Source: a virus
Length of the DNA stretch: 23,301 bases
IMG/VR virus record: IMGVR_UViG_3300005295_000055
Location: 1-23,301 of that record
Direction: 5' to 3' (one strand)
Shown here: piece by piece, positions 5,777 through 11,550 of the stretch
Position numbering within the stretch: position 1 is the stretch's first letter
How the letters are laid out: each line of letters starts with the position of its first letter
Notes under the pieces: generated by a model
Databases searched by the model: none
What the model was told of the DNA's origin: nothing
What the model saw: the letters and a program-made list of their open reading frames with translations, nothing else
Position numbers and translations under genes: made by a program

Positions 5777-6627
5777 GCGCCGCTGTTGCCTATCTCAAGG
5801 CCGGCCGGTCCAAGCGCGGGGTGGCCGCGCTGATCAAGCATTTCGGGGAAAGGGTATTGCCGATCGAGCAGGCCGCGATCGACGCTGCCGCGCTGGCGCT
5901 CAAGCCCGACGTCACGGATGCGACCCGAAATTGCTACGTTTACACGCCAATTTCGGCCATCCAACGCTATGCGCTGGGCGACAAGGCACCGAAGATCAGG
6001 CGCCCAAAAGGTGCCAAAGGTCGCGTGGTGACGGACTATCTCAACCAGGCGGACGCGGCAGCAATCATCACGGCGGCGGAATCATTCGATGCCGAGCTCG
6101 CCCTGCTGTTGCGGTTTTTGCTCTATACCGGCTGCCGCCTGGGGGAGGCCTTGCGCCTGCACTGGTCGGAAGTCTCGATCGAGGAAAGCATGGCGCGGGT
6201 GCGTGAGACAAAGAACGGCGACCCGCGGGCGATCCGACTGCGCAATGATCTGGCCGCGCTATTGGCCGCCCGGCGCCCGGAAGAGCCCTATGGGCGGGTT
6301 TTCCGGTTCAACCAGGGCGGACATCTGAAGCACTTGCTTGTGCGCGCCAAGCTGGCCGCGCTGGGGCTGACCTGCCCCATCCGCCGGCCGACCGGATGGA
6401 AGCAACCACCGAACCGGCTGCAATGGGCAAACTTCCACACGTTCCGCCACACATATGCAACGTGGATGCGGAAATATGGCGGGCTTGATGAGATTGGATT
6501 GGTGGCGACCGGCAACTGGCGTGATCCGCGCAGCGCGCGGCGCTACGCTCACGCGGTGCCGCGCGACGAATGGTCGAAGACCGAGTTGCTGCCAGCGATC
6601 GGGGGAAAAACCGGGGAGTCGGCCTAA
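5581..6627 (+). CDS. int: Tyrosine recombinase / phage integrase
   Basis: This 348-residue integrase would recombine attP with a host attB and, with Xis, excise. The catalytic domain has the expected order: R186 in YTGCRLGEALRLHW, K211 in ETKNG, H286-x-x-R289 in HTFRHTYATWMRK, W313 in GNWRDP (in the place of the second His) and nucleophile Y322 in ARRYAHAV. The N-terminal part (residues 1-60) is basic and could include an arm-type DNA-binding unit; residues 64-150 would be the core-binding domain. The length fits the family. The ATG at 5581 is chosen because the protein begins at the usual place for this group. Int is the last plus-strand gene and is convergent with the late operon. Confidence 0.93.
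   Translation: MPLKLIPPHKRKSPNWIIRGTYLGTYVERSAKSNRRSVAVQRRRQIEAEIESGQYQPDADQPTFLSAAVAYLKAGRSKRGVAALIKHFGERVLPIEQAAIDAAALALKPDVTDATRNCYVYTPISAIQRYALGDKAPKIRRPKGAKGRVVTDYLNQADAAAIITAAESFDAELALLLRFLLYTGCRLGEALRLHWSEVSIEESMARVRETKNGDPRAIRLRNDLAALLAARRPEEPYGRVFRFNQGGHLKHLLVRAKLAALGLTCPIRRPTGWKQPPNRLQWANFHTFRHTYATWMRKYGGLDEIGLVATGNWRDPRSARRYAHAVPRDEWSKTELLPAIGGKTGESA
6600..6616 (+). repeat. Imperfect direct repeat copy 1 (candidate attP arm site)
   Basis: CGGGGGAAAAACCGGGG matches the copy at 6785-6801 with one mismatch in 17 bases. It lies inside the last codons of int. Arm-type integrase sites are often short direct repeats flanking the core, but no binding evidence exists. Confidence 0.35.
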
Positions 6628-6628
6628 A

Positions 6629-6654
6629 CGGGTAAAGAAATGCCCGGTTTTATT
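6629..6654 (+). terminator. Intrinsic terminator after int
   Basis: A short hairpin, CGGGTAAAGAAATGCCCG at 6629-6646, pairs the outer four GC bases plus a G-T and an A-T. It is followed by GTTTTATT. It begins two bases after the int stop and would end the early transcript. The stem is short, so it may be weak. Confidence 0.5.
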
Positions 6655-6700
6655 ACCTGCGACATGCCCTCCCCCAAGATCCGGCCGCACTCTTTCGTTA

Positions 6701-6721
6701 TTGAAAATGGCCTTGTTTCAA
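6701..6721. other. Candidate attP core: inverted repeat TTGAAA-N9-TTTCAA
   Basis: TTGAAA at 6701-6706 and TTTCAA at 6716-6721 are perfect inverted repeats around the nine-base spacer ATGGCCTTG. Tyrosine recombinase core sites typically are two short inverted sites around a 6-8 base (sometimes longer) overlap. The element lies in the non-coding gap just after int and between the two direct repeats. This is inference from layout only. Confidence 0.3.
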
Positions 6722-6784
6722 AGCAATTCGTGGCGACAAGCGCCGACCGGCAGCGTGAACAATACCGCAACTGACGACTGGCGC

Positions 6785-6801
6785 CGGGGGAAAATCCGGG
6801 G
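6785..6801 (+). repeat. Imperfect direct repeat copy 2 (candidate attP arm site)
   Basis: CGGGGGAAAATCCGGGG differs from 6600-6616 by one base (T for A). The two copies are 185 bases apart and lie about 100 and 80 bases from the inverted repeat at 6701-6721. They may be coincidental GC-rich strings. Confidence 0.3.
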
Positions 6802-6819
6802 GGATTTGTTCGCATATGT

Positions 6820-6942
6820 TCACGGCAACGGCCCCGCCAGCAAAAACACGCCCAGCCCGATCATGGCGATGATCGAGACGACGCCAATCCAGAATGCAAA
6901 ACCCTCGCCAGTGGTCTGGCGAGGGTCGAGGTTTATTGTCAT
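6820..6942 (-). CDS. Small single-TM protein ending the late operon
   Basis: This 40-residue protein starts at an ATG that overlaps the stop of the M15-like gene (ATGA) and ends TGA at 6820-6822. Residues 16-38 (FAFWIGVVSIIAMIGLGVF and LLAG) form one strong membrane helix after a short polar N-terminus with Asp, Arg and Glu (MTINLDPRQTTGEG). Such one-helix proteins occur in phage lysis modules, but their roles differ. The coding strand also contains a perfect 11-bp hairpin followed by TTTT (6898-6926), so part of the message may terminate before the TM segment is made. The overlap and uninterrupted hydrophobic stretch favour a real gene. Confidence 0.55.
   Translation of the reverse strand: MTINLDPRQTTGEGFAFWIGVVSIIAMIGLGVFLLAGPLP
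6897..6926 (-). terminator. Strong hairpin plus T tract, late operon terminator
   Basis: On the minus strand, ACCCTCGCCAG and CTGGCGAGGGT pair perfectly (11 bp) with a four-base loop and are followed by TTTTGC. This is a classic intrinsic terminator located 13-42 bases after the M15-like stop. It sits inside the next short ORF. On the plus strand the same stem is followed only by a later TTTATT, so termination in that direction would be weaker. Confidence 0.7.
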
Positions 6943-7568
6943 TGCTGAGCCATTTTCGAATGCCTGCGGCGTGCAGCAAGTGACCGCTCGCCGCACGCCG
7001 CAGCGCTCACCCCCGCCTGAACGTGGCCGTAGTCTGAGTTACACCAGCGCCCACCCTCAAAAAGTCCGTGCCTCTCAGCAATTTCAGCAACCACTGCAGC
7101 CCCAGGCAGATTGCACCGCCTATCAATGCGCCCGCGGCTGAGCTGGCAAACATCAAGGGCTCTGCCACAGGGGTGCATGTGACGATTGCTACAAGACCCC
7201 CGACGAATCCCGCCCATGAAATGAACAGAAGCGCCGCCAGATTCCAGATCATCGATGTAAGCCTGGAAGGCTGCGGCATATTGAGCGCCGACGCGGGCGG
7301 TGGCGCCGGTCTTTTTCGAGACAACCACGCCGGCAGCGGCCGAGCCGTTCGCATCGACCACAGCGTTTGCCTTCGCATGAGATCGCTTGTGTGATCGATG
7401 TTTGACAACTGCAACGGATGACCCTTGAGACAATTCGCAGACAGTTCGACCGTTATTGTCGGTTTGACAACTGACTTCATGGTGCCCTTTGGCTTGCGCT
7501 GGATCTACGAGCGTGACGGCGAGCATTGCGACGGCGAGGGCCGCCATGAATGAACAAACTGATTTCAT
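6939..7568 (-). CDS. Secreted M15/extensin-like peptidase
   Basis: This 209-residue protein has an N-terminal signal peptide (KSVCSFMAALAVAMLAVTLV ending AQA at residue 26), so it should go to the periplasm. Residues 91-185 fit the M15-like D-Ala-D-Ala peptidase/extensin fold. HPCGRALD (132-139) gives the H-x-x-G-x-A-x-D zinc pattern with H132 and D139, and RWCNSDYGHV (174-183) gives the last His, H182. The linker 27-90 is Lys/His/Ser-rich. The family usually cuts peptide bridges of peptidoglycan, and activity here is inferred. It follows the holin-like and GH19 genes, so a second wall-cutting step in lysis is plausible. GGAGAT lies before the start. A hydrophobic ORF is nested in another frame. 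Confidence 0.75.
   Translation of the reverse strand: MKSVCSFMAALAVAMLAVTLVDPAQAKGHHEVSCQTDNNGRTVCELSQGSSVAVVKHRSHKRSHAKANAVVDANGSAAAGVVVSKKTGATARVGAQYAAAFQAYIDDLESGGASVHFMGGIRRGSCSNRHMHPCGRALDVCQLSRGRIDRRCNLPGAAVVAEIAERHGLFEGGRWCNSDYGHVQAGVSAAACGERSLAARRRHSKMAQQ
7007..7252 (-). CDS. Nested out-of-frame ORF, possible two-TM protein (uncertain)
   Basis: Within the M15-like gene, another frame on the same strand gives 81 residues from an ATG at 7252. Two hydrophobic stretches are seen: IWNLAALLFISWAGFVGGLV and, after PVAEPLMFA, SSAAGALIGGAICLGLQWLL. These are followed by a basic KLLRG. This is the shape of a small holin or antiholin. Codon use includes AGA, AGG, ATA and CTT, unlike neighbouring late genes, and there is no clear ribosome binding site. 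The M15-like frame has recognisable catalytic motifs, so this may be a by-product of that gene. Kept as low-confidence because nested lysis genes are known in other phages. Confidence 0.2.
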   Translation of the reverse strand: MIWNLAALLFISWAGFVGGLVAIVTCTPVAEPLMFASSAAGALIGGAICLGLQWLLKLLRGTDFLRVGAGVTQTTATFRRG

Positions 7569-7681
7569 GGTTTAAATCTCCGTGTTGATGACAGGCGTGT
7601 TCGCTCGCGCGACCTCCGACGCGCGGTTAACGGTTGAAGGAAAAATTCAGGAGAGGGCGTGCACTGTGATCTGACGTGCGA

Positions 7682-8020
7682 TCACCGACGGCGCATATCG
7701 CGCCTTAAATCTTCGCGGATGTCGCGCAAGATTTCAGTCTCGCGCTCGTGACGCTGGCGGAATTCCTTGATAGCTTCGCCCTGCTCATCCCGTATCTCGT
7801 CGAGTTTGCGATAGATGCCCTGCAGGGTGTTGAGCGCTTCATTGAGCGGACCATCAAAGAACAGGCTGACGCCGCCACTTGGCTCGAGCGGTCCCGGCTT
7901 CTGCTTTTTCTCGCCGCGCAACCAAGCCACGACAGCGCCGCCGACAATGACAACGGCAATCGCCGCCTGAAGCAGAACAAACGGCCCGAGGTTAGGAATT
8001 TGGGTTGCGGAATCTGACAT
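7682..8020 (-). CDS. Membrane-anchored coiled-coil protein
   Basis: This 112-residue protein has one membrane helix at residues 12-35 (PFVLLQAAIAVVIVGGAVV) followed at once by basic RGEKKQK. By the positive-inside rule the C-terminal part should then be cytoplasmic. Residues 60-112 (EALNTLQGIYRKLDEI and on to RRDMRRR) are a highly charged amphipathic helix, probably a coiled coil. The start overlaps the previous gene by 29 bases. It may be a lysis- or assembly-related membrane protein; the topology does not fit an inner-membrane spanin, which needs a periplasmic C-terminus. Family unknown. Confidence 0.65.
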   Translation of the reverse strand: MSDSATQIPNLGPFVLLQAAIAVVIVGGAVVAWLRGEKKQKPGPLEPSGGVSLFFDGPLNEALNTLQGIYRKLDEIRDEQGEAIKEFRQRHERETEILRDIREDLRRDMRRR

Positions 8021-8417
8021 CGGTGGCGGCCCGGTAGCAGGAGATCAACTCCCCGAGTGTGAGGCATAAGTAAACCGGTACGCCGATCGAAATATATCCG
8101 CCTTGCGAAGACCAGGCCGCAAGCGCTGATGCCATCTGTGCCCATAGCGCTGCACCAATGAGTGCCGCAGCGGCGCGGGCGCGCGGGCCCCAGGCCGGCC
8201 AGATGCCATTCGCCACCAATGCTGCAATACGCGCGCAGGCAACAAAGGTGGTGAGCACGCCGAGCATCGGTGCTGTTAACCCGATGTTGGTCATCAGGTA
8301 AAAGCCACCGACTTTGACTGTCTGTGGGTTGATGCCAATGACGATCGCTATACCGAGCATCATCAGCGAACTGACCCATTCGAACAGTCGGCCGTTTGCA
8401 TTCATCGGATTGGGCAT
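7992..8417 (-). CDS. Four-TM phage membrane protein
   Basis: This 141-residue protein contains four likely membrane helices at about residues 13-30, 38-62, 82-104 and 107-126, with short loops. The loop at 78-82 is basic (GPRARA), and the C-terminus (RAATDVRFR) is basic, suggesting that both lie in the cytoplasm. AGGACTT lies eight bases before the ATG. It is an inner-membrane protein in the lysis module. A holin-like role is possible but not shown, and I do not recognise the family. Its end overlaps the following gene. Confidence 0.65.
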   Translation of the reverse strand: MPNPMNANGRLFEWVSSLMMLGIAIVIGINPQTVKVGGFYLMTNIGLTAPMLGVLTTFVACARIAALVANGIWPAWGPRARAAAALIGAALWAQMASALAAWSSQGGYISIGVPVYLCLTLGELISCYRAATDVRFRNPNS

Positions 8418-8434
8418 TCAAGTCCTATTCACCG

Positions 8435-8893
8435 TCATTTCCCCTGCGCTTTCAGTTCTCTCAGCGTCTTGATCTGCTCATCGAGCGCCTGGATTGATTG
8501 CTTGGAGGCATCAAGTTGCTTGTCGATAAGATCGAGTGTCAGCGGGTCTTTGGCTTTCTCTTTTTCAAGATTCCACTTTGCGAGGTTGTTGGCCTCATCG
8601 CGCTTTGAGCGATTGGCCGTGTCGATTTGAAGGTCGCGCAGGATGGATCGGTCGCCGCCCTGCGCCATCACCACAGGCTTGAGCTTGTCGTCGACGTGAT
8701 CGCGCACCCAGGCGCGGCTCGCATACCATGAGGGTTCTGCCTGCGCGCCGATCAGTCTGGCGCCGGCCATGCCGCTCGGATAGGCCGCCAGAATACCGAG
8801 GGCGGCGGTCACGGACTTTATCGGATTGCGCCGGACCGCCGCCCATAACTTCCCCACAATAGAAGATGGTGCAGGTGTTGGTTTCTTTGCCAT
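8435..8893 (-). CDS. Single-TM protein with C-terminal coiled coil
   Basis: This 152-residue protein has a basic Ala/Lys/Pro N-terminus, a membrane helix near residues 26-50 (KSVTAALGILAAYPSGMAGA) and a long charged helix from about 85 to the end (DKQLDASKQSIQALDEQIKT). The basic start suggests N-in and C-out, so the coiled coil would lie in the periplasm. That layout fits an inner-membrane spanin or a lysis accessory protein, but no outer-membrane lipoprotein partner is seen nearby, so this is only a suggestion. The ATG is two bases from the stop of the holin-like gene. Confidence 0.65.
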   Translation of the reverse strand: MAKKPTPAPSSIVGKLWAAVRRNPIKSVTAALGILAAYPSGMAGARLIGAQAEPSWYASRAWVRDHVDDKLKPVVMAQGGDRSILRDLQIDTANRSKRDEANNLAKWNLEKEKAKDPLTLDLIDKQLDASKQSIQALDEQIKTLRELKAQGK

Positions 8894-8894
8894 A

Positions 8895-9344
8895 TCAACT
8901 GCCTTTGTCGCTGCGATTGGCGAAGATCATTTTGCCTACCGTGATCGCTGTGCCCGACCCGAATATCGAGACGATGATCGTGTTCGCCCACTCGGCAACC
9001 TGGCCGCGGATCGGATCAGTGTCGTGGCAGAAGGAAAATTTTCCATAGCCGCAGACCGTTACGTCAATGACGATGACCTGCCACATAAAGATGACTAGAG
9101 GTGCAGCAAACGCAACGACCAATAGCGTCAAGACGCTATTTCCAGCGATGATGGCGAGACGCGCTGTCCCTTCGTGCGCTTCCGTACTGGCGAGGCGGAC
9201 GATCTCCTTGGCACGCGCAGTATCGCCGCCGATCCGCGCCGCCATGATGCGGACCTTCGCGTCATAGGCATTCTTCTGCCAGCGTTCTGCGAAGCCAAGG
9301 ACGCCGGGGATCAGCCCGAGCAGCGAACCGATGAGTGATAGCAT
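8895..9344 (-). CDS. Putative holin, 3-TM family
   Basis: This 149-residue protein has a hydrophobic N-terminus (LSLIGSLLGLIPGVLGF), then an amphipathic basic stretch WQKNAYDAKVRIMAARIGGD, and two strong hydrophobic helices at residues 64-97 and 121-141. The layout, length and the motif DAKVxxxAARIGGD match the three-transmembrane phage holin group by eye. Such a holin would permeabilise the inner membrane at a set time and let the GH19 lysin reach the wall. CCGGAGG lies before the ATG. Confidence in the gene is high; the holin call is medium. Confidence 0.7.
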   Translation of the reverse strand: MLSLIGSLLGLIPGVLGFAERWQKNAYDAKVRIMAARIGGDTARAKEIVRLASTEAHEGTARLAIIAGNSVLTLLVVAFAAPLVIFMWQVIVIDVTVCGYGKFSFCHDTDPIRGQVAEWANTIIVSIFGSGTAITVGKMIFANRSDKGS

Positions 9345-9361
9345 CTATGCCTCCGGCTTTT

Positions 9362-9547
9362 TTAGCGCTTAATTGCACAGGCATAAGTGCGCACTGTGCC
9401 GTTGGGGTTGACGGCCGGTGCCACCCATTGCGCGCCGGCGGCGAGACAAGCGGCGCGGCTCTCATAGGTCTGCGGTAGCGTCACCGTTGGCGGCGAGCAA
9501 TCGACGCGGCAGGCAAAGATCAGCGTGAGCACATAAAGCGTGATCAT
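9362..9547 (-). CDS. Small exported Cys-containing protein
   Basis: This 61-residue protein starts with a hydrophobic stretch (ITLYVLTLIFACRVDC), which could be a signal peptide or anchor, then has two more cysteines in AACLAAG and TYACAIKR. C12, C17, C34 and C57 might make two disulphides in the periplasm. The Cys near residue 12 follows a hydrophobic stretch but is not a convincing lipobox. The ATG overlaps the previous stop by four bases (ATGA). The function is unknown. It is part of the lysis module. Confidence 0.6.
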   Translation of the reverse strand: MITLYVLTLIFACRVDCSPPTVTLPQTYESRAACLAAGAQWVAPAVNPNGTVRTYACAIKR

Positions 9548-9834
9548 GGTGTTGGGTTATCTTCCGTCGGCGAGGCATCGGACACCGCCGGCGTATTGGC
9601 CGAGAGCAGCGTGTTGTTTTGTTCCAGCGAAGCGGCCAGCGTATTGAGCACCTGATCCTCAGTTGCATTGGCAGTGGAAAAAGCTGCCACCTGGACGCTC
9701 AGATCGGAAACCTGCGCGGTGAGATCAGTAACCGAAGCCTGCAGCTCGGATAACGCGGTGACCGCCGCGGTGACAGCCGCGGTATTGGCGTCGACGCTGG
9801 CGACTAGGCGGGTGAGCGTGTCTTGTGATGCCAT
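9544..9834 (-). CDS. Ala/Thr/Ser-rich coiled-coil protein
   Basis: This 96-residue protein is a likely long coiled coil. From residue 5 to about 75, hydrophobic residues fall in heptads (LTRLVASVDANTAAVTAAV, then LQASVTDLTAQVSDLSVQV). The last 20 residues are Pro/Thr/Asp-rich. No signal peptide or membrane segment is seen. It may be a multimeric structural or accessory protein. The start follows the winged-helix gene stop directly, with GGAG upstream. No family was recognised. Confidence 0.65.
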   Translation of the reverse strand: MASQDTLTRLVASVDANTAAVTAAVTALSELQASVTDLTAQVSDLSVQVAAFSTANATEDQVLNTLAASLEQNNTLLSANTPAVSDASPTEDNPTP

Positions 9835-10209
9835 CTATGCCACTCCTTTTTTCTGCTCATCAAAAACCAAGCGATAGCCGCGAAAGCCGCGCGGTATACT
9901 GATCTCGGTCCCGGAAAATATTTTCCGCAGGCGGCAGGCATAATTAGACAAATTGCGGCCGCGCATTTCACGGTGACCGCCCCACAGCGCCAGCATGAGC
10001 TCGCCCTCGCCGACCTGGCGCGGCCAGGCGCGGTTGAGGCAATAGAGGAACTCAGCCATTTTCGGTGTCATGTTCCAGATCCGCTCGCGATAGATCACCA
10101 CATTGGCAGCCAGATCGATGATCAGCCCAGGATGGGTGATCTTGCCGCCGCAAGTCGGACATTTCATTGGCTGATAATGCGCGGGCATCAGCGTGATCGC
10201 GTCAGGCAA
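9835..10209 (-). CDS. OmpR/PhoB-type winged-helix DNA-binding protein with CxxC
   Basis: This 124-residue protein begins with a CPTCGG knuckle at residues 17-22, which may bind zinc with a third ligand nearby. Residues 29-119 match the C-terminal domain of OmpR/PhoB regulators: GLIIDLAANVVIYRERIW, then LTPKM-like helix TPKMAEFLYCLN, then ELMLALWGG, then NLSNYACRLRKIF (recognition helix) and ending PRGFRGYRLVF (the wing). There is no receiver domain, so it would not be switched by phosphorylation. It probably binds DNA as a phage regulator, but its target is unknown. It lies inside the lysis module and overlaps the gene before it by 22 bases. Confidence 0.75.
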   Translation of the reverse strand: MPDAITLMPAHYQPMKCPTCGGKITHPGLIIDLAANVVIYRERIWNMTPKMAEFLYCLNRAWPRQVGEGELMLALWGGHREMRGRNLSNYACRLRKIFSGTEISIPRGFRGYRLVFDEQKKGVA

Positions 10210-10301
10210 TTAACCACGAGATAAAACATCATGAGCACCAAGCAGCCGAGCCCAGCGCTAACGACGATTGCGGCGGCGGTGCTAAAAATAAAGTCAAGCA
10301 T
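10188..10301 (-). CDS. Small single-TM protein
   Basis: This 37-residue protein is one membrane helix, residues 3-29 (DFIFSTAAAIVVSAGLGCL and VLMMFYLVV), with a basic end TRSR. Its ATG shares one base with the previous stop (TAATG), and its end overlaps the winged-helix gene start by 22 bases, which suggests coupled translation. It may be an antiholin, a holin, or an unrelated membrane peptide; nothing distinguishes these here. Confidence 0.5.
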   Translation of the reverse strand: MLDFIFSTAAAIVVSAGLGCLVLMMFYLVVNCLTRSR

Positions 10302-10534
10302 TAACTTTCCGGCTTGCCGCCAGGCGGCGTTGTCGTAATGGTGCGCAGATAGATGTTGAGCAGGTTCAGCCCGACGGCAATCCAAAAGAGTGTCTTCGGA
10401 TTTTGCACAATGCTTGCCCATTGCGCGCCTGAGAGATAGGCGACGATCTCGGTCGAGCTCAGCACCAGCGCTGAAAACACATTGACAAAAATGGTGCGCG
10501 AATAGTGCCACCACGATTTGATTGTGTTCCACAT
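10301..10534 (-). CDS. Two-TM membrane protein, holin candidate
   Basis: This 77-residue protein has two likely membrane helices, about residues 14-36 (TIFVNVFSALVLSSTEIVAYL) and 45-67 (PKTLFWIAVGLNLLNIYL), with a short polar loop. The basic, Trp-rich N-terminus (WNTIKSWWHYSR) is probably cytoplasmic. Two-helix proteins of this size are often class II holins, but no sequence match was recognised. It sits right after a 49-residue membrane protein and the GH19 lysin. Confidence 0.6.
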   Translation of the reverse strand: MWNTIKSWWHYSRTIFVNVFSALVLSSTEIVAYLSGAQWASIVQNPKTLFWIAVGLNLLNIYLRTITTTPPGGKPES

Positions 10535-10535
10535 A

Positions 10536-10685
10536 TCAATCGGCCTTCCGCAGCCCGATTTTGGCGAGCAACTTATTGATCAAGGCGTCGGCCCAGGCCG
10601 GTCGCTTAAATACGATCCAGCCGACGACAAAGCCGACGCCGAGATGAATGGCGCCTGATACAAACCATTGTGTGATTGCGTTCAT
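10536..10685 (-). CDS. Small single-TM protein
   Basis: This 49-residue protein starts at the ATG at 10685 behind AAGGAG. Longer upstream frames run into the lysin gene and lack support. One membrane helix lies near residues 8-27 (VSGAIHLGVGFVVGWIVFK), and the C-terminus (DALINKLLAKIGLRKAD) is a basic amphipathic helix. It is the first small membrane gene after the GH19 lysin. A role in lysis timing is possible but not shown. Confidence 0.55.
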   Translation of the reverse strand: MNAITQWFVSGAIHLGVGFVVGWIVFKRPAWADALINKLLAKIGLRKAD

Positions 10686-10695
10686 GGCAATCTCC

Positions 10696-11535
10696 TTATT
10701 GTTTTCGACGGAAGTGCAGAAACAGGATGACGCCAGCGCACACCGCAACGCCGATCGCGATCACGGCCCACCATGGCAATCCGGCCTGGATGGCAGCGAT
10801 CACGGCACCAGTGCCGGCGGCGGCCCCGCCGGCGGCTTTCTTCGGCATCGGAGTTGGCTGTGGCGCCGGTATGACATCAACTGCTGGCTTTAGCTCGACG
10901 CTGGTGAGCAGCGGCTTGATCCTGCGCAGCCAGGCCTCGCGATCGGCGAGCCCGTTATAGCCGCCGTTGATCTTGCGGGTGATGGCGCGGATGTCGTCAC
11001 GATCGGCCGCATCGTTGAGATTGCCTTCGGTCCATTCCGCAAGGGCAGGCTTGAGCGCATGTGCGGCCGACACCACCAGCTCGGGATGAGATTCAAAATC
11101 GACGTTGCACTTGACGCCCATGCGGCGATAGTTGGCGCGTCCCGTGGTCTGCAGGATGCCGCCGCCGCGGTATTTATAACCATCGCCTGGTTCGCTGTTG
11201 CCGAGCTCTTTTGCTTTCTTCGGATTGCCGAGACCATAGACCCGCTCGAAGATGGCCGGGCCGTTGTGCGCTAACTTCTGCGCTTCCTCGGGCGTGATGG
11301 CTGCCGAGTGACGGCCAACCCCAAAGATCTCCAGTAAGCGCTGCGCCGAATAGTTGCCGCTCTCCCATTCGATCGTCAGGCCACCTGTCTCGTGGAAGGC
11401 TTGCGCGAGAAAGTGTGCCAGTCGAATTGGCGTGGTGATGCCTGCCTTGCTGAACAAGGCATCGCCATTCTCGAACGCTGAAACATAAGGCTTGGCGCGC
11501 GGGCATAAGCGCCGCACGACGTCGACCGGTCGCAT
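10696..11535 (-). CDS. GH19 endolysin with C-terminal membrane anchor
   Basis: This 279-residue protein is a glycoside hydrolase family 19 (chitinase-like) lysozyme that should cut peptidoglycan glycan strands during lysis. LAHFLAQAFHETGGLTIEWE (residues 39-58) holds the proposed catalytic Glu E49 and a second acid at E57 or E59. YKYRGGGILQTTGRANYRRM (120-139) is the conserved substrate-binding stretch, and DFESHPELV follows. Residues 218-250 are a Pro/Ala/Lys linker. Residues 255-274 (WWAVIAIGVAVCAGVILFLH) are one membrane helix, followed by FRRKQ. No N-terminal signal is visible. The tail anchor is unusual for an endolysin and may hold the enzyme at the inner membrane. Its gene lies just before the small membrane genes. 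Confidence 0.85.
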   Translation of the reverse strand: MRPVDVVRRLCPRAKPYVSAFENGDALFSKAGITTPIRLAHFLAQAFHETGGLTIEWESGNYSAQRLLEIFGVGRHSAAITPEEAQKLAHNGPAIFERVYGLGNPKKAKELGNSEPGDGYKYRGGGILQTTGRANYRRMGVKCNVDFESHPELVVSAAHALKPALAEWTEGNLNDAADRDDIRAITRKINGGYNGLADREAWLRRIKPLLTSVELKPAVDVIPAPQPTPMPKKAAGGAAAGTGAVIAAIQAGLPWWAVIAIGVAVCAGVILFLHFRRKQ

Positions 11536-11550
11536 TGTGTTTTGAAAGTC

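Noticed and set aside
5500-5964. Minus-strand ORF opposite int
   Set aside because: Int has a full catalytic residue set; the antisense frame shows no motifs.
6455-7141. Plus-strand ORF spanning the int end and junction
   Set aside because: It overlaps int, the terminator and minus-strand genes out of frame and is rich in Arg/Pro/Ser without pattern.
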